Translations under genes and position numbers: made by a program | The notes under the pieces: model-generated | What the model saw: only the letters and a program-made list of their open reading frames with translations | Told to the model about the DNA's origin: nothing | Databases searched by the model: none | Origin: Phormidesmis sp963710175 | Lineage (GTDB): Bacteria; Cyanobacteriota; Cyanobacteriia; Phormidesmidales; Phormidesmidaceae | Length of the DNA: 64,000 nucleotides | Assembly: GCA_963710175.1 (NCBI GenBank) | Contig: CAVPZC010000002.1 | Location: 496,001-560,000 of the forward strand | Direction of reading: 5' to 3' | In this document: piece after piece, positions 1 through 8,470 of the stretch | Layout: the number at the start of each line of letters is the position of its first letter | How positions within the stretch are numbered: the stretch's first letter is position 1

Positions 1-36
1 GCCGTTGAAGTTTTCATCGCTGACTAAACCCAGCAT
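1..36 (-). CDS. DUF5615 PIN-like toxin, N-terminal fragment (runs off window)
   Basis: Only the first 12 codons lie in the window, reading MLGLVSDENFNG on the minus strand. The pattern LxSDENF is the usual opening of DUF5615 PIN-like proteins, where the first Asp belongs to the acidic metal site of the nuclease fold. The ATG lies 10 bases after the stop of the DUF433 gene. That is the standard antitoxin-then-toxin order of these VapBC-like modules, and the context supports the call more than the short sequence does. The rest of the protein lies outside the window, so completeness cannot be judged. Confidence 0.55.
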   Translation of the reverse strand, partial: MLGLVSDENFNG

Positions 37-46
37 AATTTTGTTG

Positions 47-376
47 CTACCGTTTTTGCTGAGATAGAAGACGAGCACGAGTTAAGCTTGAATCGGGTTG
101 AATGTCAGACAAACGCTCTTGGACTGAGTCAGCCAACTGTTCTCTCTGGTTTAAGTATGCTTCCACGGTGCCCTGGTGCCTGAGATAGTAGCCAATCGCG
201 TTATAAACATCAGATAAAGATAGCGTTGAGTACCGATGCACAATCGATTCGGGAAGGGCACCATCTTGAAACGCCCGAATCACAGTTTCTAGCAGAACCT
301 TTGAATTCCCAACGCGAATTGCTCCGCTTTCATCTTCCCGCAGGGGCGGTGTCTCACATTCTAAGACGAGGCTCAT
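47..376 (-). CDS. DUF433 family antitoxin
   Basis: About 109 residues when begun at the ATG at 376, giving MSLVLECETPPLRED. This start has an AAGGAG ribosome site about 9 bases upstream; an in-frame start 11 codons earlier lacks one. The central part (RVGNSKVLLETVIRAFQDGALPESIV followed by LSLSDVYNAIGYYL) shows the DUF433 layout: a short strand with the R-x-x-x-S/T-R/K motif, a helical gap-and-wing segment and the conserved YNAIGYYL helix. DUF433 proteins are DNA-binding antitoxins paired with DUF5615 PIN-like toxins, and such a toxin starts 10 bases downstream. Autorepression of the pair is expected from the family, not seen directly. Confidence 0.8.
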   Translation of the reverse strand: MSLVLECETPPLREDESGAIRVGNSKVLLETVIRAFQDGALPESIVHRYSTLSLSDVYNAIGYYLRHQGTVEAYLNQREQLADSVQERLSDIQPDSSLTRARLLSQQKR

Positions 377-559
377 AAGCTGAATCTCCTTAAGTTCGCC
401 ACAAAACAATCGTAACCTATTTAAACGTCCAATCGCTTTGCCGATGAGCCGATAGCCTTTGCAACAAGCGATCGCTATTTATTGGGCCTCTATCCGCGTT
501 TTTGGCCTGCCTGACGTTTGAGCTAACCGACAGTTTGCGGTTAAGCGAGGGGTTAGACA

Positions 560-1495
560 TCACTTTTTTGCCGACGCGGATGCTTCTGTACTCTCAAGCG
601 TGACCGAATCTCCAACAATGAGAATCATATCGGGGTCGCGTATTCTGGAGCACATTCCGTGAGCACCGCGAATCTCGATGTCTGGTGCGATAAAAGTAAT
701 GTCTTCATCGATTACATACCCGTATCGGGTGAGCCCCTCGTCAGCTAAGCCGTCTCGTCCGGCGGGATAGTCCTTGTACTTCACTTCATTGTACTTGCAA
801 TTAAGGACACTGATGAATGCCTTCTCAGCATCGGCGATCAGTCTCTTCTTTTCGAGAGATGATAGAAATGTCGGGTCATCTTCGTCAAGAACCTTGATTC
901 CTAAATCTTCGACATCGAAGAGAAAGATGAAGACTTCGTCTGTTAGGCGTGCGGTTGGTGTGAGCTGGGTCTCATTGCTTAGTATCTTGAGTCTGCTCTT
1001 GTGTCCTGATTTAAACAATCTAGTAAAGCTGTCGTGCTCTTTAGAAATTCCAACATAGTACAGATCAAACTTGGTGAACTTAAGCACGTCCTGCAAGCCG
1101 TGAATCGAGATTCTGTCTTGCCAGAAGTCGTACAGAAGCTTGTCCGTCGTTGCCCAATAGATCGGCTCGCCCTTCATATCCTGGCAGTTGAGGAGCTTTA
1201 GACTGCGTTCACCTACCTGTATCTCAAACTCATCCTTGAAGTCGCGAAGCAAAGGTGCGATGTCCACTGACAAGCCGGTCGAGACAGTAGTGCCGCAGAC
1301 CAAGTCGAAGCAGAACTTCCAACCGGACTCATCAACAGAGTAATTTTGGAACAGAACCTCGTGGCGCTGGCCAAGCATATAGAGTTTGCTTCGCTTGACG
1401 AACTGGCGAACATCCGCATCTTCCGTGAGCCACTCCCCAACCTGGTTCGAGATTGGCGGATAGACGAGCTTGAGAAAGTTTAACGAGGTCTGCAT
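560..1495 (-). CDS. Orphan protein with a possible GIY-YIG-like C-terminal half
   Basis: 311 residues. I do not recognise the N-terminal half (about 1-140). The C-terminal half has features suggestive of the GIY-YIG nuclease fold: DLYYVGISKE near residue 145, an RL followed by a GHKSRLKIL segment, and an acidic helix AEKAFISVLNCKYNEV near 228, which resembles the family pattern with a catalytic Glu followed by a YN pair. The canonical GIY triad itself is degenerate (LYYVG), so nuclease activity is uncertain. The gene stands alone, with about 180 bases before the DUF433 gene. Its base composition is closer to the accessory genes than to uvrB. It could equally be an unrelated alpha/beta protein. 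Confidence 0.55.
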   Translation of the reverse strand: MQTSLNFLKLVYPPISNQVGEWLTEDADVRQFVKRSKLYMLGQRHEVLFQNYSVDESGWKFCFDLVCGTTVSTGLSVDIAPLLRDFKDEFEIQVGERSLKLLNCQDMKGEPIYWATTDKLLYDFWQDRISIHGLQDVLKFTKFDLYYVGISKEHDSFTRLFKSGHKSRLKILSNETQLTPTARLTDEVFIFLFDVEDLGIKVLDEDDPTFLSSLEKKRLIADAEKAFISVLNCKYNEVKYKDYPAGRDGLADEGLTRYGYVIDEDITFIAPDIEIRGAHGMCSRIRDPDMILIVGDSVTLESTEASASAKK

Positions 1496-1593
1496 GGTAG
1501 GTTCTGTAATGCCTGAGGGCTTTTAAATTAATAAGCTCATGATTCTGAAAGGTCGTAACTGTCCAACTTTAGCGACTGTGAAACCAAACCATA

Positions 1594-1704
1594 ATGAGTG
1601 TTCCAGAAATTGAAGCATTCTTAACTGATTTGGCCGTGACGCAGCAGGTAGCAGCAGCAACCCAAAATCAGGCGCTTAGTGCAGCGCTGTTTCTGTATAG
1701 AGAG
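1594..1704 (+). pseudogene. Tyrosine recombinase (integron-type integrase) N-terminal remnant
   Basis: Thirty-seven codons starting MSVPEIEAFLTDLAV and continuing with TQQVAAATQNQALSAALFLYRE. This matches the SAM-like core-binding domain of integron/phage integrases (family pattern: EAFLTHLAV..VAASTQNQAL.ALLFLYREV). After YRE the frame runs into the antisense of the uvrB 3' end and the similarity stops, so the catalytic domain with its R-H-R-Y residues is absent. A stop lies four codons upstream of the ATG. It is a scrap, with its break within five bases of the uvrB stop codon, which points to an old insertion or excision beside uvrB. Confidence 0.65.
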
Positions 1705-1708
1705 TTTG

Positions 1709-3760
1709 CTACTCACTCGCGACTCTGTCTGCGTCTTGAGCTTGCCGGAAGGGGGCTCTGTGTTTGCCGAGGAGGCGATCGCGCAAATGCTTAATCCTGT
1801 CGCGAAACTCACTCGCCTCTTCAAACTTCAGATCCTTCGCAGCTTCTTTCATCTTAGTTTCTAGCTGGCCGATCAGCATCGGAATGTCTTCTAGCGGCAG
1901 CTCATCGCTGTGGTCGTAAGCCTTCTCTAGCTCCTCTGCATTCAGGCGGCGCGACATGTCGAGGAAAGAGAGAATTGAGTTGCTGTTGCGGCGGATAATC
2001 GCGGTGGGCGTGATCCCGTGCTCCTCATTGTAAATTTCTTGAATCTCTCGGCGGCGCTCGGTTTCGCTGATGGCTTTCTCCATGCTGTCGGTCATGTTGT
2101 CACCGTACAGGATGGCTTTGCCTTCGATGTGGCGGGCGGCGCGACCGATGGTTTGAATGAGCGATCGCTGTGCCCGCAAAAAGCCCTCTTTATCCGCATC
2201 GAGAATTGCTACCAAAGAGACTTCCGGCAGGTCAAGCCCCTCTCGCAACAGGTTAACGCCGATGAGAACGTCAAACACGCCTTCTCGCAAGTCTTGAATA
2301 ATCTCAATGCGCTCAATCGAGTGAATCTCAGAGTGCAGGTAGCGGACTCTTACGCCGTGCTCATGGAAGTAGTCTGTGAGATCTTCGGCCATGCGTTTGG
2401 TGAGGGTGGTGACCAGGGTGCGTTCGTTTTTGGCAGCGCGATCGCGTATCTCTCCCAACAAATCATCCACCTGCCCGTCCGTGGGCCGCACCAAAATCTC
2501 TGGATCGAGCACGCCAGTTGGGCGGATAATCTGCTCCACCACATGCCCTTCAGATTGCTCGAACTCGTAATCACCCGGCGTCGCCGACACAAAGATGCAC
2601 TGATTTACCTTCTCCCAAAACTCTTCCGCCTTGAGTGGGCGGTTGTCAGCCGCGCTAGGCAGGCGAAAGCCGTGGTCGATCAACACTTTTTTGCGCGCCT
2701 GGTCGCCGTTGTACATTGCCCGAACTTGCGGCACCGTGACGTGCGACTCGTCAATAGCAATCAGCCAGTCATCCAGCGGGAAGTAGTCGAGCAGGCACTC
2801 GGGAGAAGCTCCTGGCAGCCGGCCTGCCAGATGGCGCGAGTAGTTTTCTACGCCGTTGCAGTAGCCGACTTCTTCAAGCATTTCCAGATCGTAGCGGGTG
2901 CGCTGTTCTAATCTTTGGGCCTCTAGCAGCTTGCCCTGACTTTCTAAAAGTTCTAGCTGTTCTCTCAGCTCGGCGCGAATGCCCTGACAGGCGGCTTCCA
3001 ACTTGTCGTCTGGTGTGACAAAGTGACGAGCGGGGTAAATGTTCAATGCGTCCATGCTCTGGAGCGTGGCCCCAGTCACCGGGTCGATGTAGCGAATGGC
3101 GTCAATTTCGTCGCCAAAGAATTCAATGCGAATGATTCTGTCTTCGTAGGCGGGGCCAATCTCTAGCACATCGCCTTTTACCCGAAAGCGCCCGCGCCCC
3201 ATTTCGATGTCATTGCGGGTGTACTGAATTGAAGCTAGGTCGCGTAGTACCTGCCGCTGGTTCGTTTCTGCGCCCACTCGTAAGGGGATAGAAGCATTAA
3301 GATATTCGGACGGGATGCCCAGGCCGTAAATGCAGCTAATAGAGGCGACGACGATCACATCTTTGCGTTCGAAGAGCGATCGCGTGGCCGAGTGCCGCAG
3401 CATGTCAATCTCATCGTTAATCGAAGCCGTCTTTTGAATGTAGGTATCGGTGACAGGAATGTAGGCTTCTGGCTGATAGTAGTCGTAATAGCTGATGAAA
3501 TACTCTACCGAGTTGTCTGGGAAGAATTCGCGCAGCTCATTGCAGAGCTGGGCCGCCAGAGTTTTGTTATGCGCCAGAATGAGTGCAGGTTTACCAACCG
3601 CGTCAATTGTCCGGGCGATGGTGTGCGTTTTGCCGGTACCCGTTGCGCCGAGCAGGGTTTGATACCGTTGCCCTTTCTTCAGGTTGGCGACGAGCTGTTT
3701 GATAGCCTTGGGCTGATCGCCTGCGGGCTCAAAGGGGGCTTGAATGTCAAACTTTTTCAT
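1709..3760 (-). CDS. uvrB: Excinuclease ABC subunit B
   Basis: 683 residues, slightly longer than the usual 665-675. UvrB receives damaged DNA from UvrA, verifies the lesion with its helicase-like motor and hands it to UvrC for dual incision. Visible landmarks: Walker A GATGTGKT at residues 38-45, the beta-hairpin YYDYYQPEAYIP at 91-102 that inserts between the strands, the DESHVT motif II, QTIGRAARH (motif VI) and a C-terminal UVR motif (QLETKMKEAAKDLKFEEA) that contacts UvrC. The last 15 or so residues (APFRQAQDADRVASE) look like a replaced tail, lying exactly where an integrase scrap abuts. The gene is transcribed alone. The ATG at 3760 gives the conserved MKKFDIQAPFEPAGDQP start. Confidence 0.97.
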   Translation of the reverse strand: MKKFDIQAPFEPAGDQPKAIKQLVANLKKGQRYQTLLGATGTGKTHTIARTIDAVGKPALILAHNKTLAAQLCNELREFFPDNSVEYFISYYDYYQPEAYIPVTDTYIQKTASINDEIDMLRHSATRSLFERKDVIVVASISCIYGLGIPSEYLNASIPLRVGAETNQRQVLRDLASIQYTRNDIEMGRGRFRVKGDVLEIGPAYEDRIIRIEFFGDEIDAIRYIDPVTGATLQSMDALNIYPARHFVTPDDKLEAACQGIRAELREQLELLESQGKLLEAQRLEQRTRYDLEMLEEVGYCNGVENYSRHLAGRLPGASPECLLDYFPLDDWLIAIDESHVTVPQVRAMYNGDQARKKVLIDHGFRLPSAADNRPLKAEEFWEKVNQCIFVSATPGDYEFEQSEGHVVEQIIRPTGVLDPEILVRPTDGQVDDLLGEIRDRAAKNERTLVTTLTKRMAEDLTDYFHEHGVRVRYLHSEIHSIERIEIIQDLREGVFDVLIGVNLLREGLDLPEVSLVAILDADKEGFLRAQRSLIQTIGRAARHIEGKAILYGDNMTDSMEKAISETERRREIQEIYNEEHGITPTAIIRRNSNSILSFLDMSRRLNAEELEKAYDHSDELPLEDIPMLIGQLETKMKEAAKDLKFEEASEFRDRIKHLRDRLLGKHRAPFRQAQDADRVASE

Positions 3761-3881
3761 GAGGGGCGGCAGGCGAGGACGATAGAATTCTTAACCTTTA
3801 GAATCTATATGGTAGACGATCTACGTGATTGCGGTGGGGTGGTTTGCTACCGTTAGGATGGATCGTTTCGTGGGAACAAAG

Positions 3882-4331
3882 ATGAGCGATATAGCAACAC
3901 CAAACATCAAAATGGGCAAAATCGTCGTCACGCTGACGCTTACAAACTTGTTTGACCGAGAGCTGGCAGATCGCGGGTTTATTTCTGCTGATGAGATCCG
4001 TTCCTGCACTGTAGACAATGCGCTCGTCGATACGGGGGCAACCCGTATGTGTTTGCCAGCGGATGTAGTTCAGCAGCTAGGTCTTAAGCAAATCGCAACC
4101 ATTGAGGCACAGACAGCAACAGGAACTGCAAGTGTGAACGTCTATAAAGGACTTGAACTCAACGTTGAAGGACGGGAGGGTCGATATGACTGCGTAGAGC
4201 TGCCTATTGGACAGACTCCACTGCTGGGATTGATTCCGCTAGAAGATTTGGGACTGGAGCCCGACCTACAAAACCAGCGCTTACGTCATTTGCCAACAAG
4301 CGGAAAGGATAACTACCTAACCATCCTCTAG
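3882..4331 (+). CDS. Retropepsin-like aspartic protease (clan AA)
   Basis: 149 residues from the ATG at 3882; an upstream ATG at 3858 is possible, and neither has a strong ribosome site. The catalytic signature LVDTGATRMCLP places the nucleophilic Asp at residue 50 with the D-T-G triad. The second half carries the hydrophobic-hydrophobic-glycine pattern PLLGLIPLEDLGL, as in retroviral-type proteases that work as dimers. Single-domain proteins of this kind are common in cyanobacteria and their substrates are unknown. The gene is followed 61 bases later by the GH116 gene in the same direction, so the two may be cotranscribed. Confidence 0.8.
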   Translation: MSDIATPNIKMGKIVVTLTLTNLFDRELADRGFISADEIRSCTVDNALVDTGATRMCLPADVVQQLGLKQIATIEAQTATGTASVNVYKGLELNVEGREGRYDCVELPIGQTPLLGLIPLEDLGLEPDLQNQRLRHLPTSGKDNYLTIL

Positions 4332-4392
4332 GTTGGCGGTGGGGGCAAAGCGTAGGATAATCCGGGGTGTCCCAGCGTGCGGAACCCCATTG

Positions 4393-6864
4393 ATGAGTCA
4401 GCCGATAAGCTCAAGGCCGAATATTCCTGACTGTTCCTGGCAGTGGCCGATTGGGCAAAAGTGGGAGACGCCCTACATTGTGCGCTACGCCAGCAACCTT
4501 GACGATGGGCCGGAGCACGGTGCGCCTCTGGGCGGCTTTGGGGCGGGCTGTATTGGCAGGTCGCCCAACGGCTCCTTTAACCTATGGCATCTCGACGGCG
4601 GCGAGCATATTTTTGACTCTTTTCCGAGCTGTCAGTTCAGCGTGTTTGAAAAGGCAAATGGCAAGACTCAAGCCTACGCGATGTCTACCGACCGGCCTAC
4701 TAATAGACTATCAGGCTGGCAGTGGTACCCGGCTGAAAATTCAGGCACCTATCACGCCCTGTATCCGCGTAGCTGGTACGCCTACGAGAATGTTTTCAAG
4801 GCAGATCTCACCTGCGAGCAACTGACGCCGATCTGGGCCGACAACTATCAGGAGAGCAGCTACCCGGTTGCTACCTTTGTCTGGACGGCCCATAACCCGA
4901 CCGATCAGCCGCTGACGCTGAGCATTATGCTGAGCTGGCAAAATATGGTGGGCTGGTTCACGAACAACAACAAGTCGCCTGAAATTCAGCAGCGAGAAGA
5001 TGGCAGTCCCTTTTATGAGTATGTGCCTCGGCTGGGAAAAAGTTTGGGCAACTACAACAAACTGGTCTGCGAAGAGGAATCCGCAGCGGGCTTTGTGATG
5101 GACGGGGAATGGGCGGGCATTCCAGACGAGGGCGATGGACAGTTTGCAGTCGCGGCCCACCACCCTGATGCAGAAGCGAGCTACAACACTCACTGGAATC
5201 CTGACGGCGACGGGCGCGACCTGTGGGATAGCTTTGCTGCAACAGGCCGATTGACTAATCTTGAAGATGCGGGCATTAGCGCCGAACAACAGATTGGGGG
5301 AGCGATCGCTCTCTACTTCACCCTATCCCCCGGCGAAACCAAACAAATCCCCTTTGCCCTGAGCTGGGATCTGCCGGTAACAGAATTTGCCGCCGGGAAA
5401 AGTGCTTTTCGTCGCTATACTGACTTTTTTGGTCGAGACGGGCGGAATGCTTGGGCGATCGCTCAAACCGCCCTCAAAAACTACGCCACCTGGCAAGCAA
5501 ACATCCAAACCTGGCAGCAGCCCATCCTCGATCAGGACTTGCCGTTGTGGTTCAAAATGGCCCTGTTCAACGAGCTATACGACTTGGCCAGCGGCGGCAC
5601 CCTGTGGTCAGCAGCGAGCGAGGCCGATCCGGTTGGTCAGTTCGGTGTGTTGGAGTGTATGGACTATCGCTGGTACGAAAGCTTAGACGTGCGGCTGTAC
5701 GGCGGCTTTGCTACGCTCCTGCTGTGGCCAGAACTGGAAAAATCAGTCATCCGCGCCTTTGCCCGCGCTATCCCCACTGCCGACCCTAAGCCGCGCATCA
5801 TCGGCTACTACTACACCATCGGCGACCCAGACCACATGGCCCCGCGCAAGCTCAAAGGCGCAACGCCGCACGACCTGGGCGCACCGAATGAAAATCCCTG
5901 GCTCGCCACCAACTACACCAGCTATCAGGACTGCAACCAGTGGAAAGATCTCTCCAGCGACTTCATTTTGCAGGTGTACAGAGCCTTTCACGGCACCGGC
6001 AGCACCGATCTTGACTTCCTGGCAGACTGCTGGCCTGCGGTTGTGGAAACGCTGGCCTATAGCAAACAGTTCGATACCGATGGCGATGGCCTAATCGAGA
6101 ATAGCGGCGCACCCGATCAGACCTTTGACGACTGGCGGCTGAAGGGGATTAGCGCCTACTGCGGGGGCTTGTGGATTGCGGCGTTGAGTGCGGCGATCGC
6201 CATCGGTGAAACCCTCCAGCAGCACAAACGCGCCCCTGGCAACGTCGTGATCCTGCTCGCCCAGTATCAGCGCTGGTGGCAGCACAGCCGCGCCGCCTAC
6301 CAAAAGCAGCTCTGGAACGGCAGCTACTACCGGCTAGATACGGGCAGCGGCTCCGATGTAATCATGGCCGACCAGCTCTGTGGACAGTTCTGCACAGCCA
6401 CAATGGGCCTGCCCGACGTAGTCGATTCTGAATATGTAGAACCAACGCTTGCCGCCATCTACGACGCTTGCTTTGTCAAATTTAATGAGTATGCCGCTCA
6501 GCTTGGGCCGCAAAATCAAAAATTTGAAGGGGCACAGACCGGCTACTTTAGCGCCGCTGAGCAGGGAATCAAGATCGGCTGTGCCAATGGCGTGCGGCCC
6601 GATGGCTCGCCCCAAAACCCAGATGACACCCATCAGCTAGAAGTTTGGACGGGCATAAACTTTGGCCTGGCTGCCTGCTTTGCCCAGGCCGGTAAGCCAG
6701 CAGAAGCAATGGAAATCACCCAAGCGGTCGTTCAGCAAATCTATCAGCACGGCCTCCAGTTTCGCACGCCAGAAGCGATTACCGCTGCGGGCACCTTCCG
6801 CGCCTGCCATTACCTCAGGCCGATGGCGATCTGGGCGGTGTATCATACCCTCATTGCTAGCTAG
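4393..6864 (+). CDS. GH116 family beta-glycosidase (GBA2-type non-lysosomal glucosylceramidase)
   Basis: 823 residues from the ATG at 4393 (MSQPISSRPN); the frame stays open to a TTG 60 bases upstream but that extension looks non-coding. The N-terminal half is the beta-sandwich GBA2 domain (PLGGFGAGCIGRSPNGSF near 35-55). The C-terminal half is the (alpha/alpha)6 barrel. The expected catalytic nucleophile is Glu 429 in WYESLDVRLYGGF and the acid/base Asp lies in PDQTFDDW around 575; the spacing agrees with characterised GH116 enzymes. Family members cleave beta-glucosides, beta-xylosides or glucosylceramide. No signal peptide is seen, so it should be cytoplasmic. The natural cyanobacterial substrate is not known. 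Confidence 0.9.
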   Translation: MSQPISSRPNIPDCSWQWPIGQKWETPYIVRYASNLDDGPEHGAPLGGFGAGCIGRSPNGSFNLWHLDGGEHIFDSFPSCQFSVFEKANGKTQAYAMSTDRPTNRLSGWQWYPAENSGTYHALYPRSWYAYENVFKADLTCEQLTPIWADNYQESSYPVATFVWTAHNPTDQPLTLSIMLSWQNMVGWFTNNNKSPEIQQREDGSPFYEYVPRLGKSLGNYNKLVCEEESAAGFVMDGEWAGIPDEGDGQFAVAAHHPDAEASYNTHWNPDGDGRDLWDSFAATGRLTNLEDAGISAEQQIGGAIALYFTLSPGETKQIPFALSWDLPVTEFAAGKSAFRRYTDFFGRDGRNAWAIAQTALKNYATWQANIQTWQQPILDQDLPLWFKMALFNELYDLASGGTLWSAASEADPVGQFGVLECMDYRWYESLDVRLYGGFATLLLWPELEKSVIRAFARAIPTADPKPRIIGYYYTIGDPDHMAPRKLKGATPHDLGAPNENPWLATNYTSYQDCNQWKDLSSDFILQVYRAFHGTGSTDLDFLADCWPAVVETLAYSKQFDTDGDGLIENSGAPDQTFDDWRLKGISAYCGGLWIAALSAAIAIGETLQQHKRAPGNVVILLAQYQRWWQHSRAAYQKQLWNGSYYRLDTGSGSDVIMADQLCGQFCTATMGLPDVVDSEYVEPTLAAIYDACFVKFNEYAAQLGPQNQKFEGAQTGYFSAAEQGIKIGCANGVRPDGSPQNPDDTHQLEVWTGINFGLAACFAQAGKPAEAMEITQAVVQQIYQHGLQFRTPEAITAAGTFRACHYLRPMAIWAVYHTLIAS

Positions 6865-6865
6865 C

Positions 6866-6935
6866 GTCTACTGTTTAGCTGGGTGACGTTTAGCTATTTA
6901 CCTTTTAGCTGCTTACTTTCATCTGTTTACTCTTT
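6866..6935. repeat. Degenerate short tandem repeat behind GH116 gene
   Basis: Directly after the GH116 stop there are about five imperfect copies of a roughly 15-base unit with the core TTTAGCT or TTTACTC (ctgtttagct, gacgtttagct, accttttagct, then weaker copies). No hairpin with a T tract is evident, so this is not an obvious terminator. Confidence 0.35.
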
Positions 6936-7047
6936 AAAGCGCATGGCGATAGACAGCACCTAAACTCGGGCTATATCAGCATAGTAACCATCAAAAAAAA
7001 TTGGTTATCACAAGATCTGTCTATCAGCACAATAACGGGATTTAACT

Positions 7048-7458
7048 ATGGCAGCTTTGGCAAGAGTCCCTCGCCAGTCGGGGGAGCATTCACAGCCTAC
7101 GCTTTGGGCGGTGGCAACAATCTCCTTTCTGGTGGGCTCAGCGGTGACTGCGCTGGTCATTTGGCAGCTGAATCGGCTGTATCAGGCCACGATCGCGCCG
7201 CTCGTTTCGGTAGAAGGGAAGGTTCAGGCTAAATATGGCAATCAGTCAGGTGACGGGCCAACCCCAGCCCCTACTGGCTACTTTATTGAAAGCTCGGGCA
7301 TTGGCCGCGTATATCTGACTGGCCAGCCGCTAAACGCCTACGTGGGCAAGGCCGTCAAAGCCCAGGGCAGCGTTGCTGGCATTTGCGGACCTAAGTCGAT
7401 CCCCTGCTATCCGATTCTGGAAGTCAGAGAGGTGAGCATTGCCGATGACCCTGAGTAG
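7048..7458 (+). CDS. Small single-pass membrane protein, unknown function
   Basis: 136 residues. A hydrophobic helix at about 19-42 (LWAVATISFLVGSAVTALVIWQL) follows a short basic N-terminus, suggesting an anchor with the C-terminal 90 residues on the other side. That domain (VSVEGKVQAKYGNQ, then IGRVYLTGQPLNAYVGKAVKAQGSVAG) looks like a small beta-barrel of OB type, and contains a CGPKSIPCYP loop with two cysteines that could form a disulphide in the periplasm or lumen. I do not recognise the family. It precedes the alpha/beta hydrolase by 84 bases in the same direction. Confidence 0.75.
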   Translation: MAALARVPRQSGEHSQPTLWAVATISFLVGSAVTALVIWQLNRLYQATIAPLVSVEGKVQAKYGNQSGDGPTPAPTGYFIESSGIGRVYLTGQPLNAYVGKAVKAQGSVAGICGPKSIPCYPILEVREVSIADDPE

Positions 7459-7542
7459 CCGGGCTCAGTCCTTGCCTGTCCATGCCTTCTCGCTGTGGCC
7501 AGCTCGCTACAATAAGACCGTACTTTTCATCGGGCCTGGGTC

Positions 7543-8445
7543 ATGCTGAAGTTTCAGCCATCGGGATTTGAGCAGAGATCAGCGCTGACTCGTTTGGGCC
7601 AGCTTGCCTACTACACGCCTCACAAAACGCTCCTAAAAGCGTCAGATGATGCGCAACCTACCGTCATTTTCTTCCATAATTTTGGCGGCGGCGCTTCGGC
7701 TTACGAATGGTCAAAGGTCTATGCTGCTTTAACGGCTGGCTACCGCGTGATCGCGCCAGACCTGATTGGCTGGGGCGCATCGGCGCATCCCGCCCGGCGC
7801 TACACCCCGCAAGATTATTTAGGCAACATTGAAGACTTTATTCAACAGGTTGCTACCGGGCCGGTGATTGCAGTAGCTAGCTCTTTTACGGCAGGTTTGT
7901 TGGCACGGCTGGCAGCGGGGCGATCTGAACTGTTTCGGAGTCTGTTTTTAACCTGTCCGTCAGGGTTTAGAGACTTTGGCACGGGCGCAGGGCGGCGGCT
8001 GCCCGAACCGCTGATTAATCTGCCTTTTTTAGACCAGATTGTCTATGCGCTAGGCGCAAATAATGAGCTGGCGGTTCGCAACTTTTTAGAGAACTTTTTG
8101 TTGGCAAAGCGCGATCGCCTCTCCCCTGAAACCGTCGCCGCCTACCTCGCTTCTGCTCAGCAGCCCAACGCCGAATATGCTGCCCTCTCTTTTCTCAGAG
8201 GCGATCTCTATTTTGACTTAGCGCCTTACCTAATGCGGCTCAAAGTGCCGACTGCTATGGTCTGGGGAGAGCAGGCCCAGTTTACGTCTGTCTCCCTCGG
8301 TCGTCGGTTAGCGAGCCTCAACCCAGAAGCAGTGCAGCGATTTCAGGTAGTATCAGAGACTGGCGTGCTGCCTCAGCTGGAGCAGCCGGGAACAGTAACG
8401 GCGCTGCTTTTAGATTGGCTAGCGACTGGCACATCGGGATCATAA
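7543..8445 (+). CDS. Alpha/beta fold hydrolase lacking the usual catalytic His
   Basis: 300 residues with a full alpha/beta-hydrolase core. The oxyanion segment is VIFFHNFGGGASAYEW (41-56), the nucleophile elbow is VASSFTAGL with Ser 114 in the usual place although both flanking glycines are replaced (A-S-S-F-T), and an Asp-rich DLIGWG loop follows. The C-terminal position that normally holds the catalytic His (family pattern GH-x-P-x-x-E-x-P) reads GVLPQLEQP, with Val 275 instead. The triad is therefore incomplete by inspection; the protein may be non-catalytic or use another residue. It lies 25 bases before the RNA methyltransferase gene and is probably cotranscribed with it. Confidence 0.85.
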   Translation: MLKFQPSGFEQRSALTRLGQLAYYTPHKTLLKASDDAQPTVIFFHNFGGGASAYEWSKVYAALTAGYRVIAPDLIGWGASAHPARRYTPQDYLGNIEDFIQQVATGPVIAVASSFTAGLLARLAAGRSELFRSLFLTCPSGFRDFGTGAGRRLPEPLINLPFLDQIVYALGANNELAVRNFLENFLLAKRDRLSPETVAAYLASAQQPNAEYAALSFLRGDLYFDLAPYLMRLKVPTAMVWGEQAQFTSVSLGRRLASLNPEAVQRFQVVSETGVLPQLEQPGTVTALLLDWLATGTSGS

Positions 8446-8470
8446 ACAGACGGGTGAACAGGAATCGGCG

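Noticed and set aside
2018..2911. 297-codon plus-strand frame inside uvrB
   Set aside because: It lies wholly over conserved uvrB sequence and shows no recognisable domain.
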